A DNA stretch of 64,000 bases from Salvator merianae (taxonomy: Eukaryota; Chordata; Lepidosauria; Squamata; Teiidae). Both the position numbers and the translations under genes were made by a program. A model generated the notes under the pieces. The model did no database searches. It saw only the letters and a list, made by a program, of their open reading frames with translations, and was not told where the DNA came from. Positions 63,944-64,000 of the stretch are shown here, one piece after another (position 1 is the first letter of the stretch; every line of letters begins with the position of its first letter). The stretch is from contig QVOM02000023.1 in the NCBI GenBank assembly GCA_003586115.2, forward strand, positions 2,869,589 to 2,933,588, read 5' to 3'.

Positions 63944-64000
63944 GAAGAAGAAGAAGAAGAAGGAGGAGGAGGAGGAGGAGGAGGAGGAGGAGGAGGAGGA
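63944..64000. repeat. (AAG)n/(AGG)n purine tract at the window edge
   Basis: AAG units followed by at least 12 AGG units, cut by the end of the window. Confidence 0.95.

Noticed and set aside
43102..64000. NR6A1, the expected upstream neighbour
   Set aside because: No NR6A1 DNA-binding or ligand-binding exon was seen on either strand. It probably lies beyond the window.

Overview
The window is vertebrate nuclear DNA and holds one recognisable protein-coding gene: a complete-looking NR5A1 (steroidogenic factor 1, SF-1/Ad4BP) on the minus strand. Six coding exons lie between 43086 (ATG) and 3755 (stop). They join in frame to a 507-residue protein with a two-zinc-finger DNA-binding domain, Ftz-F1 box, long hinge and ligand-binding domain ending in the AF-2 helix LLIEML. 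Every coding splice junction is GT/AG and the intron phases agree with the translated protein. The rest is intronic or flanking DNA.

The repeat content suggests a lepidosaurian reptile, most likely a squamate: CR1 3' ends, L2-like and L1 LINE fragments, tRNA-derived SINEs, many palindromic MITEs and long tetranucleotide microsatellites occur together. The species cannot be named from sequence alone. The usual neighbours (ADGRD2 beyond the 3' end, NR6A1 beyond the 5' end) were not seen.

Layout, left to right: 1-1364 downstream flank; 1365-3754 probable 3' UTR with a paired poly(A) signal near 1382-1401; coding exon 7 at 3755-4002; intron 6 (10.8 kb) with a conserved-looking AT-rich block at 9.6-10.1 kb and an 850-bp GATA-type array next to exon 6; exon 6 at 14768-14915; exon 5 at 16095-16214; intron 4 (16.4 kb) with a conserved-looking block at 28-28.9 kb; exon 4 at 32646-33409; exon 3 at 36638-36779; intron 2 with a 58-bp-period minisatellite; exon 2 with the ATG at 42985-43101; intron 1 (7.4 kb); a probable noncoding exon 1 ending at 50534 below an E-box/CCAAT promoter at 50809-50832; then 13 kb of upstream flank rich in LINE fragments.

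The points most worth a second look are: the hinge, 46 residues longer than human, with a His tract and without the human Ser203-Pro204 phosphosite; the exon 6 frame that stays open for 329 codons through the GATA array; palindromic MITEs on both sides of exon 5; two candidate promoters (E-box/CCAAT at 50.8 kb and a TATA box at 43.35 kb); and nested MITE insertions. I found no evidence of an undescribed multi-gene system.
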